In this document: in pieces, positions 8,022 to 15,170 of the stretch
Layout of the letters: every line of letters starts with the position of its first letter
How positions within the stretch are numbered: position 1 is the first letter of the stretch
Assembly (NCBI GenBank): GCA_040904945.1
Contig: JBBDSM010000122.1
Span: forward strand, 1 to 24,562
Origin: JAWLHJ01 sp040904945
Lineage (GTDB): Bacteria; Gemmatimonadota; Gemmatimonadetes; Longimicrobiales; Gaopeijiaceae
Length of the DNA: 24,562 nt
Direction of reading: 5' to 3'
The notes under the pieces: generated by a model
The model's database searches: none
What the model saw: only the letters and a program-made list of their open reading frames with translations
Told to the model about the DNA's origin: nothing
Program-made: the position numbers and the translations under genes

Positions 8022-8468
8022 TCAGCCCGTCGGCGCGCGTGTCTTGCCCGAGACGAGCACGTCGTACGTCGCCTTCTGGGCCGTGCTGAGATTCGCCGGC
8101 AGCGACACCAGGACGGCCCGTCCGCCCTTCGTTCCGGGGATCTGGAGCACGAGGTCCGCGCGGCTCGGGCGCTCGTACGGGTGAGACTTCCCGGTCGCGT
8201 CGACGCGGACGGTGCGCCCCGGGGCCAACGCCTCGGCCAGCGTCCGCCCGTATTCGGTCCAGGCGTCGAGGGGATCCGCGTCGCCCTCGGCGATCGACGG
8301 GAGTAGCGTGTCACGGTAGTAGGCGACGGCCTTTGCGTACGCGTCGGCGTCGGCCTCTTTCAGGTCGCGGAGTCGCTCCCGGTAGAACTCCCGTGGGTCG
8401 CGTGCGCCCTCTGCCTCGAGAGCCGCTTCGAGCTTCTTTTCGGCTTCCGCCGCGATGGTGTCGGACAT
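8022..8468 (-). CDS. Conserved-looking hypothetical protein
   Basis: A 148-residue protein I do not recognise. The first ~75 residues are charged and predicted helical (AAEAEKKLEAALEAEG, FYRERLRDLKEADADAYAKA), followed by TLLPSIAEGDADPLDAWTEYGRTLAEAL and a basic, strand-rich second half (TVRVDATGKSHPY, ADLVLQIPGTKGGRAVLVSLP). No signal peptide or membrane segment is visible, so it is probably cytosolic. The ATG at 8466-8468 has no clear ribosome site. It is convergent with the DhaL-DegV gene (22-nt gap) and divergent from the phosphoribosyltransferase. Amino-acid composition with acidic N-half and ordered periodicity supports a real gene. Confidence 0.65.
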   Translation of the reverse strand: MSDTIAAEAEKKLEAALEAEGARDPREFYRERLRDLKEADADAYAKAVAYYRDTLLPSIAEGDADPLDAWTEYGRTLAEALAPGRTVRVDATGKSHPYERPSRADLVLQIPGTKGGRAVLVSLPANLSTAQKATYDVLVSGKTRAPTG

Positions 8469-8575
8469 GGCGGGAAGCTGCCCGTGCCCGACGGACGCGT
8501 CAACCGACCGACCCGGCAGTGCGACGCGTCCTGATGTGATTAACTTACGTATCCCCGATCAACGAGAAGCACGCT

Positions 8576-9094
8576 ATGGCCAGCCACAACTCCATCCCCA
8601 CGGAGCACCTCGAACTCGACTGGGCGATGTTCGGCGAGCTCTGCCGAGCCCTCGCGCTCAAGGTCGCGCGCGACTACGCGCCCGAGGCGATCGTCGGAAT
8701 CGCGCGAGCGGGCGTGATCCCCGGAGCCGTCATGGCTTCGATCCTCCGGGTGAACTTCTACTCGATGAACATCTCCCGGAAGCATGGAGACGAGGTCCGC
8801 GAGCGCCCGGAGATCCTATCCGCCGCACCCCGCCACGTCAGGGGGAAGCGTGTCCTGATCGTGGACGAGATCACGAGCTCCGGCGACACCCTGCGCCTCG
8901 CGCTCGCCGCCGTCCGTGACGCCCAGCCCGCCGAAGTCAGGACCGCCACGAGCTTCGCCCGCACCGGCGGCTATCAGCCCGACTACTCGGCGCTCACGAC
9001 GGACGCCAACGTGATCTTCCCGTGGGACCGAAAGGTCTTCGACGGCGACGACCTGATCATAAACCCGCGGTACGAAGACATCCTCGACGAGTAG
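8576..9094 (+). CDS. Phosphoribosyltransferase (PRTase type I, hypoxanthine/xanthine-guanine PRT-like)
   Basis: Predicted purine-salvage-type phosphoribosyltransferase of 172 residues that would transfer ribose 5-phosphate from PRPP to a nucleobase. The PRPP-binding signature is clear: a hydrophobic strand, two acidic residues and a Ser/Gly/Thr loop in VLIVDEITSSGDTLRLAL (about residues 94-111). GIARAGVIPGAVMASIL (near 42-58) is the PPi-binding loop region, and IIFPWD-like NVIFPWDRKVF near the C-terminus resembles xanthine-guanine PRTs of the COG2236 group. Start ATG 8576 has GAGAAG about seven bases upstream. It stands alone, divergent from the hypothetical gene; the base specificity is not readable from the sequence. 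Confidence 0.85.
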   Translation: MASHNSIPTEHLELDWAMFGELCRALALKVARDYAPEAIVGIARAGVIPGAVMASILRVNFYSMNISRKHGDEVRERPEILSAAPRHVRGKRVLIVDEITSSGDTLRLALAAVRDAQPAEVRTATSFARTGGYQPDYSALTTDANVIFPWDRKVFDGDDLIINPRYEDILDE

Positions 9095-9411
9095 GTTCTT
9101 TCCCGGTGGGGGCCGTGGGGGCATGGAGACGACGTCGCGGGGGGCGCTTCGCTCCGGATGCTGCGCATCCGAGCCCCCGCTCGGTCGTCCCCATACCCCC
9201 ACGCCTCGATCAGCCGGTCCACTCGCCGAGCACGTTATACGCGGGCCACATGGTGGACCCGAACAGGCAGCCCCGTCCCACCGTGAGGCTGAGGGCCTGC
9301 GGAGAGGAGGGGTTCGCGGAGCGCCGTTGCCTCGTAAGTGCGGGGCGGGGGAGGGGGAAAAACGAGGCCCAGAGCGGAGCGAACCCCTCCTCTCCGCAAG
9401 CCCCCACACCC
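9095..9411. other. 317-nt gene-free stretch between convergent genes, filled with inverted repeats
   Basis: No credible gene lies here: the short open frames on either strand are fragments of a GC-rich repeat and lack protein-like composition. It holds two large nested palindromes, entered separately, with a smaller hairpin between them (GGTCCAC 9216-9222 with GTGGACC 9253-9259). The position between two converging 3' ends fits transcription-termination structures or an inserted small repeat element. Confidence 0.7.
9114..9203. repeat. Nested inverted repeat A (90 nt)
   Basis: The outer arms 9114-9133 and 9184-9203 are complementary over 20 nt with two mismatches. Inside, a G-rich block near 9138-9145 faces CCCCCGC near 9174-9180. 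The centre is a perfect hairpin CGGATGC-TGC-GCATCCG at about 9155-9171. The result is one long imperfect cruciform or RNA hairpin. Candidate dispersed palindromic repeat or bidirectional terminator. Confidence 0.6.
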
Positions 9412-9415
9412 TCAC
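9283..9415. repeat. Nested inverted repeat B, reaching the rho stop codon
   Basis: The core arms 9298-9317 (TGCGGAGAGGAGGGGTTCGC) and 9379-9398 are perfectly complementary over 20 nt. Outer GTGAGG (9283-9288) pairs with CCTCAC (9410-9415), the latter overlapping the rho stop codon (9412-9414). Inside, GCCTCGT (9329-9335) pairs with ACGAGGC (9362-9368), leaving a G-tract-rich centre (runs at 9342-9345, 9347-9351 and 9353-9357). On the rho-sense strand this would fold into a very stable 3' structure. Confidence 0.65.
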
Positions 9416-10674
9416 CCCCCCTGCGCCATGGCCTCCAGAAACTCCCGGTTGTTCTCCGTCTTCGCCATCCGCTTGAGGAGGAACTCCATCGCTTCGGCCG
9501 GCGGCATGTCCGAGAGGAAGTTCCGCAGCAGATAGACGCGGTTCAGCTCCGTCCCGCTCAGGAGTAGCTCCTCCTTACGGGTGCTCGAGCGGTTCAGGTC
9601 GATGGCGGGGAAGATCCGGCGGTCGGAGATGTCGCGGTCGAGGACGAGCTCCATGTTACCGGTGCCCTTGAACTCCTCGAAGATCACCTCGTCCATGCGG
9701 CTGCCCGTCTCGACCAGAGCCGTGGCGATGATGGTCAGCGAGCCGCCGCGATCGATCTTCCTGGCGGATCCGAAGAAGCGCTTGGGCTTCTGGAGGGCGT
9801 TCGCGTCCACGCCGCCCGAGAGGATCTTGCCGGAATGGGGAATGGTCGTGTTGTATGCCCGCGCGAGCCGAGTGATCGAGTCGAGCAAAATGACCACGTC
9901 CTTGCCGTGCTCGACGAGTCGCTTGGCGCGCTCCAGCACCATCTCCGCGACCTGCACGTGCCGCGTGGCCGGCTCGTCGAACGTCGACGACAGCACCTCC
10001 GCCTCGACGTGCGCCAGCATGTCCGTGACCTCTTCCGGCCGCTCGTCGATGAGCAACACCAACAAGTGGACATCGGGGGCGTTCCGCGAGATAGAGTCGG
10101 CCATCTGTTGCAAGATGGTCGTCTTCCCGGCTTTCGGGGGTGAGACGATCAGCCCTCGCTGACCCATGCCGATCGGCGCGATGAGATCGACGACGCGCAT
10201 CGCCATGCTGCCGCCCCCGCCCCGCACCTCGAGGTCGAGCCGTTGGTCCGGGTAGCGCGGTCGGAGATCCTCGAAATCGGGCCGGTCCACCGCGGATTCC
10301 GGCGGGAGGGCGTTGATCTGCTCCACGCGTAGCAGGGCGAGATATCGCTCGCCGTCCTTGGGAGGGCGGACCTGGCCGATGACGGCGTCTCCGGTCCGCA
10401 GACCGAAACGCTTGATCTGGGACGGGCTGACATAGATATCGTCGGGTCCGGCCAGGTAGCTCCAGTCCGAGGAACGCAGGAAGCCGTACCCCTCGGGCAG
10501 GACTTCGAGGACGCCTTCTCCCCGGAGCACGGTGTCCGTCGATGCCAGCAACTCTTCTTCGATGCGGTGCAGGAGATCCGGCTTGCGGAGCCCTTTGTGC
10601 TCGCTGATGTTCAGCTCTTCCGCGAGCTCGTGTAACGCGACGAGGCTCTTGCTCTTGAGCTCTGCGATGTCCAC
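9412..10674 (-). CDS. rho: Transcription termination factor Rho
   Basis: RNA-dependent ATPase/helicase that ends transcription as a hexamer. It has 420 residues, close to E. coli Rho (419). In order: the N-terminal helical Rho_N segment (DIAELKSKSLVALHELAEEL); the cold-shock-like RNA-binding domain with EGYGFLRS and DDIYVSPSQIKRFGLRTGD; Walker A GLIVSPPKAGKTTI; Walker B VVILLDSITRLARAYN; the Q-loop region; and the R-loop GTGNMEL. The start is GTG 10672-10674 because GGAG lies seven bases upstream and the Rho_N domain begins immediately; the open frame to 10857 codes for unlike, low-complexity sequence. A near-consensus promoter predicts a leader of about 150 nt. The stop codon is embedded in a large palindrome. 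Confidence 0.96.
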   Translation of the reverse strand: MDIAELKSKSLVALHELAEELNISEHKGLRKPDLLHRIEEELLASTDTVLRGEGVLEVLPEGYGFLRSSDWSYLAGPDDIYVSPSQIKRFGLRTGDAVIGQVRPPKDGERYLALLRVEQINALPPESAVDRPDFEDLRPRYPDQRLDLEVRGGGGSMAMRVVDLIAPIGMGQRGLIVSPPKAGKTTILQQMADSISRNAPDVHLLVLLIDERPEEVTDMLAHVEAEVLSSTFDEPATRHVQVAEMVLERAKRLVEHGKDVVILLDSITRLARAYNTTIPHSGKILSGGVDANALQKPKRFFGSARKIDRGGSLTIIATALVETGSRMDEVIFEEFKGTGNMELVLDRDISDRRIFPAIDLNRSSTRKEELLLSGTELNRVYLLRNFLSDMPPAEAMEFLLKRMAKTENNREFLEAMAQGG

Positions 10675-10828
10675 AGGAGGGCTCCGGTGGTGGGACCCTG
10701 AAGGCGCGGCCGGGAGTGGCGGCGTGCCGGAGGGCGGATGCGCGTGGAGGATGGCCGGAAGGTCCGCGAGCGGCGTCGGGAGGGAGGCTCGCAGGACGAA
10801 ATGACCTGAAAATGCAAGGGATAACGCG

Positions 10829-10857
10829 ATAGTAATGGGGCCCAGAATGGCGGTCAA
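10829..10857 (-). promoter_or_regulatory. Sigma-70-type promoter for rho
   Basis: On the minus strand TTGACC (10852-10857, five of six -35 bases) and TACTAT (10829-10834, four of six -10 bases) are separated by exactly 17 bp. The predicted start is near 10822, giving a rho leader of about 148 nt before the GTG. The -35 lies inside the first codons of the divergent protease gene. Confidence 0.6.
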
Positions 10858-11995
10858 GCCTGATCCGAGCCTCTGGCTCCCTCTTCTCGAGTCCTACCGG
10901 CTGACGACACTCCCGCACGATACCGTGTTGGAGGGCACGCTCCGGCGGGATCTCGATGCGGCATCTCCCGAGGTCTTGGATGCGCTCGAGCGGTGGCCTG
11001 CACCGGCCTACCTGGACCACGAGGACGGGGCGACGCAGGTGGTGCTCGTGTACGAGATGCGTGAGCAAGCCCCTACGGTTCCCTGGGTTCACGTGGCCCT
11101 GCTGGTCGCCACCCTCATCACCACGCTCGCGGCCGGCGCCCTCATGGGGGGACGCGATCCGTTCCAGACCCGTGTCTTCGAGCTCGGACGCACGGTGATC
11201 CCGTACCCGTCGGGGATCCGCTGGAGTGTGCTGTTCACGGGGGTGCCCTTCGCGCTTCCCTTCCTGGGCGTCCTCCTGGCCCACGAGATGGGGCATTACG
11301 TGGCGGCGCGCGTCCACCGCGTGCGTGCGACGCTTCCGTACCTCATCCCCTTTCCGCCGTACTTCTCGATCATCGGTACGGTGGGGGCGTTCATCCGCCT
11401 GAAAAGCCCGACCGTTCGGCGTTCGACGCTCTTCGACGTCGGCGCGTCGGGCCCGTTCGTGAGCTTCCTCGTATCGCTGCCGCTGCTCGCCGTCGGCATG
11501 GCGCTCTCCAGCCCCGTTCCGGGCGACGTACCCGCGGGGACGCCGTTCCTGATCCGGTTCGCCGGCCAGCCGGTCTGGCTCGGGAGCGGGCTGGCGACCC
11601 ACGTGTTCGCCGCCTGGTTCGCGCCCTCCGGCTTCGGAGCAGGGCCTCTGCTGCTCCATCCGCTGGCCCTCGTCGGCTGGCTCGGCCTCTTCGTGACGGC
11701 GCTCAACCTGCTCCCGCTCGGGCAGCTCGACGGCGGGCATGTCCTGTACGCCATGCACCCGGGCCGCAGCGACCGGGCGGCCCGTTTGTTCCTGCTGTCG
11801 CTCATCCCGCTCGGATTCCTGTGGTGGGGATGGTGGGGGTGGGCGGCTCTGATCGCCGTCCTTCACCGGGGTCGGGTGAGGCACCCGCCCGTGATCCAGA
11901 GTGCACCGGACATCGGCCGCACACGCCTGGTGCTCGGCGCGGTGCTGATCGTGATCTTTTTCCTGACCTTCGTGCCGGTCCCGCTGAGGGTGTAA
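10847..11995 (+). CDS. M50 family (site-2 protease-like) membrane metalloprotease
   Basis: Integral-membrane zinc protease, 382 residues. The HExxH motif is HEMGH (residues 146-150) within a transmembrane helix, and the third zinc ligand sits in the conserved NLLPLGQLDGGH (286-297). The ~80 N-terminal residues are soluble. About seven hydrophobic segments follow, including VALLVATLITTLAAGAL, LLAVGMAL and LVLGAVLIVIFFLTFVPV. The pattern with a cytosolic N-domain and no PDZ domain resembles the cyanobacterial/plastid EGY-type branch more than RseP. Family members cut membrane-bound regulators or remnant peptides. I prefer ATG 10847 (GGGG six bases upstream); ATG 10835 in the same frame adds four residues and abuts the rho promoter -10. 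Confidence 0.9.
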   Translation: MAVKPDPSLWLPLLESYRLTTLPHDTVLEGTLRRDLDAASPEVLDALERWPAPAYLDHEDGATQVVLVYEMREQAPTVPWVHVALLVATLITTLAAGALMGGRDPFQTRVFELGRTVIPYPSGIRWSVLFTGVPFALPFLGVLLAHEMGHYVAARVHRVRATLPYLIPFPPYFSIIGTVGAFIRLKSPTVRRSTLFDVGASGPFVSFLVSLPLLAVGMALSSPVPGDVPAGTPFLIRFAGQPVWLGSGLATHVFAAWFAPSGFGAGPLLLHPLALVGWLGLFVTALNLLPLGQLDGGHVLYAMHPGRSDRAARLFLLSLIPLGFLWWGWWGWAALIAVLHRGRVRHPPVIQSAPDIGRTRLVLGAVLIVIFFLTFVPVPLRV

Positions 11996-12076
11996 GTGGG
12001 GAAAAGACGGTGGGGGACGACCTTCTGATTGCGTTTCTATCGCAGGGATTTCGCCCGATCCAGGGACACGAGATTC

Positions 12077-12106
12077 TTGACTTCTCGGCCGCACCTGGAG
12101 AAACAT
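12077..12106 (+). promoter_or_regulatory. Weak candidate promoter before the small unknown gene
   Basis: TTGACT (12077-12082, five of six) is followed after 18 bp by AAACAT (12101-12106, three of six) in a locally AT-rich patch that also holds the palindrome TTCGTTTACGAA (12106-12117), which could be an operator. The gap 11996-12155 shows nothing else. Confidence 0.22.
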
Positions 12107-12155
12107 TCGTTTACGAAATTTCCTCGAAAACGCCTATGGGCTCCTGGAGGGTCGG

Positions 12156-12503
12156 GTGGCGCGACACAATCGTGACGGTTCCGGAGCCGATCAACGCGGC
12201 TTCGAGTATGGGGTGAGCTACCAGCCGGATTGGCTCCGGCTGGTGAAGGTCACCCGCCAGCTGGAGACCGGTCGCCAGTCCACCAAGACGCTCTTCCGGA
12301 ATCCCGATCCGCCGGAGGCCGAGCCCGGCGAGCGCGTCCGAACGGGGATCGCGTCCGACGACCAGGGGCTCGACTTCGAGATCGCTGTGACCGACCCGCG
12401 GGCGGCGGTGCGCCGCATTCGGGTCGCCTACGAGCTCCCGGGTGAAGGGGGGCGCGTCGAAGAGGTCGAGTTCACGCTGGAGAGCGTCCGCGCCTCCGAT
12501 TGA
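12156..12503 (+). CDS. Small hypothetical protein
   Basis: A 115-residue protein I do not recognise. It begins at GTG 12156, five bases after GGAGG. It has no membrane segment or signal peptide and no Cys residues. The sequence is strand-rich and polar: EYGVSYQPDWLRLVKVTRQLE, a TKTLFRNPDPPEAEPGERVR segment, then LDFEIAVTDPRAAVRRIRVAYELPG and VEEVEFTLESVRASD, which look like a small beta-sandwich. It lies between the M50 protease and the mla operon, 91 nt upstream of mlaE and separated from it by mlaE's own promoter, so a link to Mla is only positional. Confidence 0.6.
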   Translation: MARHNRDGSGADQRGFEYGVSYQPDWLRLVKVTRQLETGRQSTKTLFRNPDPPEAEPGERVRTGIASDDQGLDFEIAVTDPRAAVRRIRVAYELPGEGGRVEEVEFTLESVRASD

Positions 12504-12561
12504 CTCCGCTTGGCCGGGACCTCGAAGGTCTGCGCTCCACGAGTCGCGGGCCCATCGCCCC

Positions 12562-12594
12562 TTGGCCCTTTCCCCGTCGATGGTATAATCGAAT
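12562..12594 (+). promoter_or_regulatory. Extended -10 promoter giving a predicted leaderless mlaE mRNA
   Basis: TTGGCC (12562-12567, four of six -35 bases), a 16-bp spacer, then a perfect TATAAT (12584-12589) preceded by TGG (12581-12583), the extended -10 TGn. Only five bases separate the -10 from the ATG at 12595, so transcription should start at or within two bases of the start codon. No ribosome-binding site precedes the ATG, in agreement. Confidence 0.65.
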
Positions 12595-13374
12595 ATGGAC
12601 CTGATCTTGAGTCCGGTACGGGCCGTGGGCCGTGGTGTGCTGACGGCCGTGGGAGCCCTCGGCCGCGCGGGGTATCTCGGGCTCGATGCCGCACATGCCC
12701 TCCGGAAGGGCAGCCTCTGGGCGCCCCATCTGCTCGGGCAGATGGCGCGCGTGGGCGTCGAATCCGTCCCCCTCGCGCTCTTCATCGCGACCTTCACGGG
12801 CATCGTTCTGGCCCTCCAGGCGTCCTATACGTTCACCGGCGCGGTCCCACTCTATTTCGTGGGCACGCTGGTCGGCAAGACCATGGTGCTCGAGCTCGGT
12901 CCGGTGCTCACCGGCCTGGCGCTATCCGGACGGGTCGGCGCCAACATCGCGGCGGAGATCGGTACCATGCGGGTGACCGAGCAGATCGACGCTCTCGAGG
13001 CCCTCGCCTACGATCCGGTGGCGTACCTCGTGGTGCCCAAGGTTCTCGCGGGGATCCTCATGTTCCCCGTGGTCGTCGTCCTTGCGAACGGCATCGGCAT
13101 CGTCTCCGGGTGGGTGACGGCGATGGTTCTTCTCGATATGTCCTCGCAGGAGTTCGTGAAAGGACTCCAACTGTTCTTCCGACCGTTCGACATCCAGTTC
13201 TCGATCATCAAGTCCGCCTCCTTCGGGCTGACCGTGACGGCCGTCGGATGCGCGTTCGGCTTTCACACCCGTGGCGGAGCGGAAGGCGTTGGGCGCGCGA
13301 CCACGCGCGCGGTGGTGGCCTCGAGCATGATCATCCTGGTTCTCGACGCGTTCTGGGGGGCGGTGCTGCTATGA
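12595..13374 (+). CDS. mlaE: MlaE family lipid ABC transporter permease
   Basis: Inner-membrane permease of an MCE/Mla-type phospholipid transporter, 259 residues with five to six membrane segments. The family-defining block VLELGPVLTGLALSGRVGANIAAEIGTMRVTEQIDALEAL, read here in two parts, spans ~100-140; an N-terminal amphipathic stretch precedes the first helix (ALFIATFTGIVLALQAS). GFHTRGGAEGVGRATTRAVV near the C-terminus is also typical. The stop overlaps the start of mlaF (ATGA at 13371-13374), so translation is coupled. The promoter predicts a leaderless message. Together with mlaF and mlaD it should form the MlaE2-F2-D6 core that moves phospholipids between inner and outer membranes; transport direction cannot be inferred. 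Confidence 0.93.
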   Translation: MDLILSPVRAVGRGVLTAVGALGRAGYLGLDAAHALRKGSLWAPHLLGQMARVGVESVPLALFIATFTGIVLALQASYTFTGAVPLYFVGTLVGKTMVLELGPVLTGLALSGRVGANIAAEIGTMRVTEQIDALEALAYDPVAYLVVPKVLAGILMFPVVVVLANGIGIVSGWVTAMVLLDMSSQEFVKGLQLFFRPFDIQFSIIKSASFGLTVTAVGCAFGFHTRGGAEGVGRATTRAVVASSMIILVLDAFWGAVLL

Positions 13375-14120
13375 GCATCGAGCTCGTCGACATCCACAAG
13401 GCGTTCGGTGAGAACGAGGTTCTGAAGGGCTTTTCCCTTTCGATCCAGGAAGGGCAGACCACGTCCGTGATCGGCGGGTCTGGCTCGGGAAAGTCCGTTG
13501 CACTGAAGCACATCATCGGACTCCTCCGTCCGGATCAGGGTGAGGTGTGGGTGGACGGCGAGAACGTCAGTCGTCTCGACCAGGAATCGCTGTACGTGCT
13601 GCGCCGGAACGTCGGATACGTTTTCCAGTTCGCCGCGCTCTTCGACTCGATGACTCTCGAGGAGAACGTAGGGATGGGGCTGAAGCGGATGGGGGAGCAC
13701 TCCGACGCCGAGATTCGCGATCGGTCGCGGAAGTGCCTGCAAATGGTGGACCTGGAGGGATACGGCGACCGTCTTCCTGCCCAGCTCTCCGGGGGGCAAC
13801 GCAAGCGGGCGGGCTTTGCCCGCGCCATCGCCACGCAGCCGAAGTACATCCTCTACGACGAGCCGACGACCGGGCTCGATCCGCTCACCACGGCCGTGAT
13901 CGACGAGCTCATCATGCGGATGGCCGACGAGCTCTCCGTGACCGGGCTGGTGATCACCCACAACATGACGAGTGCCTTTCGTGTTTCGGACCGCATCGCG
14001 ATGCTCTACGAAGGTCGTATCCGCTTCGAGGGAACGCCGGACGAGGTCCGGAACGCGGACGACCCCGTCGTGAAGGGATTCATCGAAGGGAGGCCTGAGC
14101 TGATGGAGTCCATGCCATGA
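13371..14120 (+). CDS. mlaF: Mla-type ABC transporter ATP-binding protein
   Basis: Cytosolic ATPase of the lipid transporter, 249 residues. Walker A is GGSGSGKS (about 35-42), the Q-loop FQFAALFDSMT follows near 84, the signature LSGGQRKRAGFARAIA is near 141, Walker B plus catalytic Glu is YILYDEPTTGLDP, and the switch His is in VITHNMT. FQFAALFDSMTLEENV is characteristic of MlaF/Mkl-type ATPases rather than sugar or amino-acid importers. It starts inside the mlaE stop and ends inside the mlaD start (ATGA 14117-14120). An open frame runs upstream to 12510, but that part is a shadow of mlaE. No MlaB (STAS) partner is found nearby. Confidence 0.95.
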   Translation: MSIELVDIHKAFGENEVLKGFSLSIQEGQTTSVIGGSGSGKSVALKHIIGLLRPDQGEVWVDGENVSRLDQESLYVLRRNVGYVFQFAALFDSMTLEENVGMGLKRMGEHSDAEIRDRSRKCLQMVDLEGYGDRLPAQLSGGQRKRAGFARAIATQPKYILYDEPTTGLDPLTTAVIDELIMRMADELSVTGLVITHNMTSAFRVSDRIAMLYEGRIRFEGTPDEVRNADDPVVKGFIEGRPELMESMP

Positions 14121-15160
14121 ACCGGGGCAAGGAGCTCATGGTGGGCGTCGTGATTCTCGCCGCGATCGTGGTCGGCTTCGCGGGCACGCTGTGGCTCCAG
14201 GGGTCGAACTTGGGCCGCGCCATGGTGCCGCTGGATGTCCGACTCGAGAGCGTGGGCCAGCTCGCCGAGGGGAACGCCGTGACGTATCGCGGCGTGCCCA
14301 TCGGACAGGTGTCCAGCATCCAGGTCGAGCCGGACGGCGGGGCGGTTCGGGTCAGGCTTCTGCTGGCGGAGGCAGTCCAGCTCCCGGACGACGCGGCCGT
14401 GGTGCTCGGCCCGGAATCGCTCTTCGGAGCATGGCAGGCGGAGATCGTCAGCCGGGCTTCGTACCCGCGGTTCCCGTTCTTCGAGGTCGGGAATTCGGCC
14501 TCCGCGCCACCCGTCCCCGCTCCGTCGGGCGTGGCCGCCGAGCCGCCGGTTGCGGTCCTCGGTGGCTATGCGCTCCCCGAGCTGTCCCGGCTCACCGCTT
14601 CGGCGGAGGAGATCTCCGGCAACCTCGCGGATCTCACGGAGCGCCTGGAGATCGCGTTCAATCAGGAGACCGCGGACAACCTGGCCCGCGCCATCGGGAA
14701 TATCGAGGCGATCACGGAGGAGGTGCGGACGCTGGTCCAGCAGCAGGCTGTGGTTGCCCAGGCGCTCACGGCGAATGCGGACAGCGCGCTGGGCGAGATC
14801 CAGACGGCCGCGGTGTCCGCGCGGAAGTCGTTCGAGAGGGTCGACAGCGTCCTCGCCGATCCCGAGATCGACTCCGTCCTGGTCAACGTCGCGGAGGCGT
14901 CCCGGAACCTGCGGGGCATCATGGCGTCGCTGTCCGACTCCACGGGTGGGTTGGACGGCACGCTGGAGCGGGCCGACTCGGCGTTCGCGCGCATCGACCG
15001 ATTGACCGCGCGCATCGAACAGGGCGAAGGCTCGCTCGGGCGGCTCCTCGGCGACTCGACCTTCATCTTGCGGGCCGAGGACGTGCTCGCGCAGCTCGAC
15101 CTCCTGCTCGTCGACTTCCGGGAGAACCCGGGACGGTACGTCCGTCTGTCCATCTTCTGA
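14117..15160 (+). CDS. mlaD: MlaD family MCE-domain lipid-binding protein
   Basis: Periplasmic substrate-binding subunit anchored to the inner membrane, 347 residues. One N-terminal helix (LMVGVVILAAIVVGFAGTLWL, ~7-28) is followed by one MCE domain (~38-120) with the typical YRGVPIGQVSSIQV strand and GPESLFGAWQAEI. After a Pro/Ala linker, residues ~150-345 are long helical, coiled-coil-like repeats (LSRLTASAEEISGNLADLTERLE, ALTANADSALGEIQTAAVSARKSFERVDSVL), as in the MCE proteins that form a hexameric needle or tunnel. The tail is much longer than in E. coli MlaD (183 aa), suggesting an extended channel. The next gene starts 10 nt after the stop. Confidence 0.9.
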   Translation: MNRGKELMVGVVILAAIVVGFAGTLWLQGSNLGRAMVPLDVRLESVGQLAEGNAVTYRGVPIGQVSSIQVEPDGGAVRVRLLLAEAVQLPDDAAVVLGPESLFGAWQAEIVSRASYPRFPFFEVGNSASAPPVPAPSGVAAEPPVAVLGGYALPELSRLTASAEEISGNLADLTERLEIAFNQETADNLARAIGNIEAITEEVRTLVQQQAVVAQALTANADSALGEIQTAAVSARKSFERVDSVLADPEIDSVLVNVAEASRNLRGIMASLSDSTGGLDGTLERADSAFARIDRLTARIEQGEGSLGRLLGDSTFILRAEDVLAQLDLLLVDFRENPGRYVRLSIF

Positions 15161-15170
15161 GCGGGGGTCG

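Noticed and set aside
9342..9357. Three consecutive G-runs suggesting a G-quadruplex
   Set aside because: Only three long runs are adjacent; a fourth would have to come from the palindrome arm, so it is explained better as repeat interior.
9656..12106. 816-codon open frame on the minus strand across rho and the M50 protease gene
   Set aside because: It is Arg/Pro/Gly/His-rich shadow sequence, contains no domain, and overlaps two well-supported genes.
12106..12117. TTCGTTTACGAA palindrome as an operator
   Set aside because: A single short AT-rich palindrome with no second copy in the window; kept only as a remark with the weak promoter.
12510..13370. Long N-terminal extension of the MlaF frame
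   Set aside because: The segment overlaps mlaE in another frame; MlaF begins at ATG 13371 with the normal first strand, overlapping the mlaE stop.
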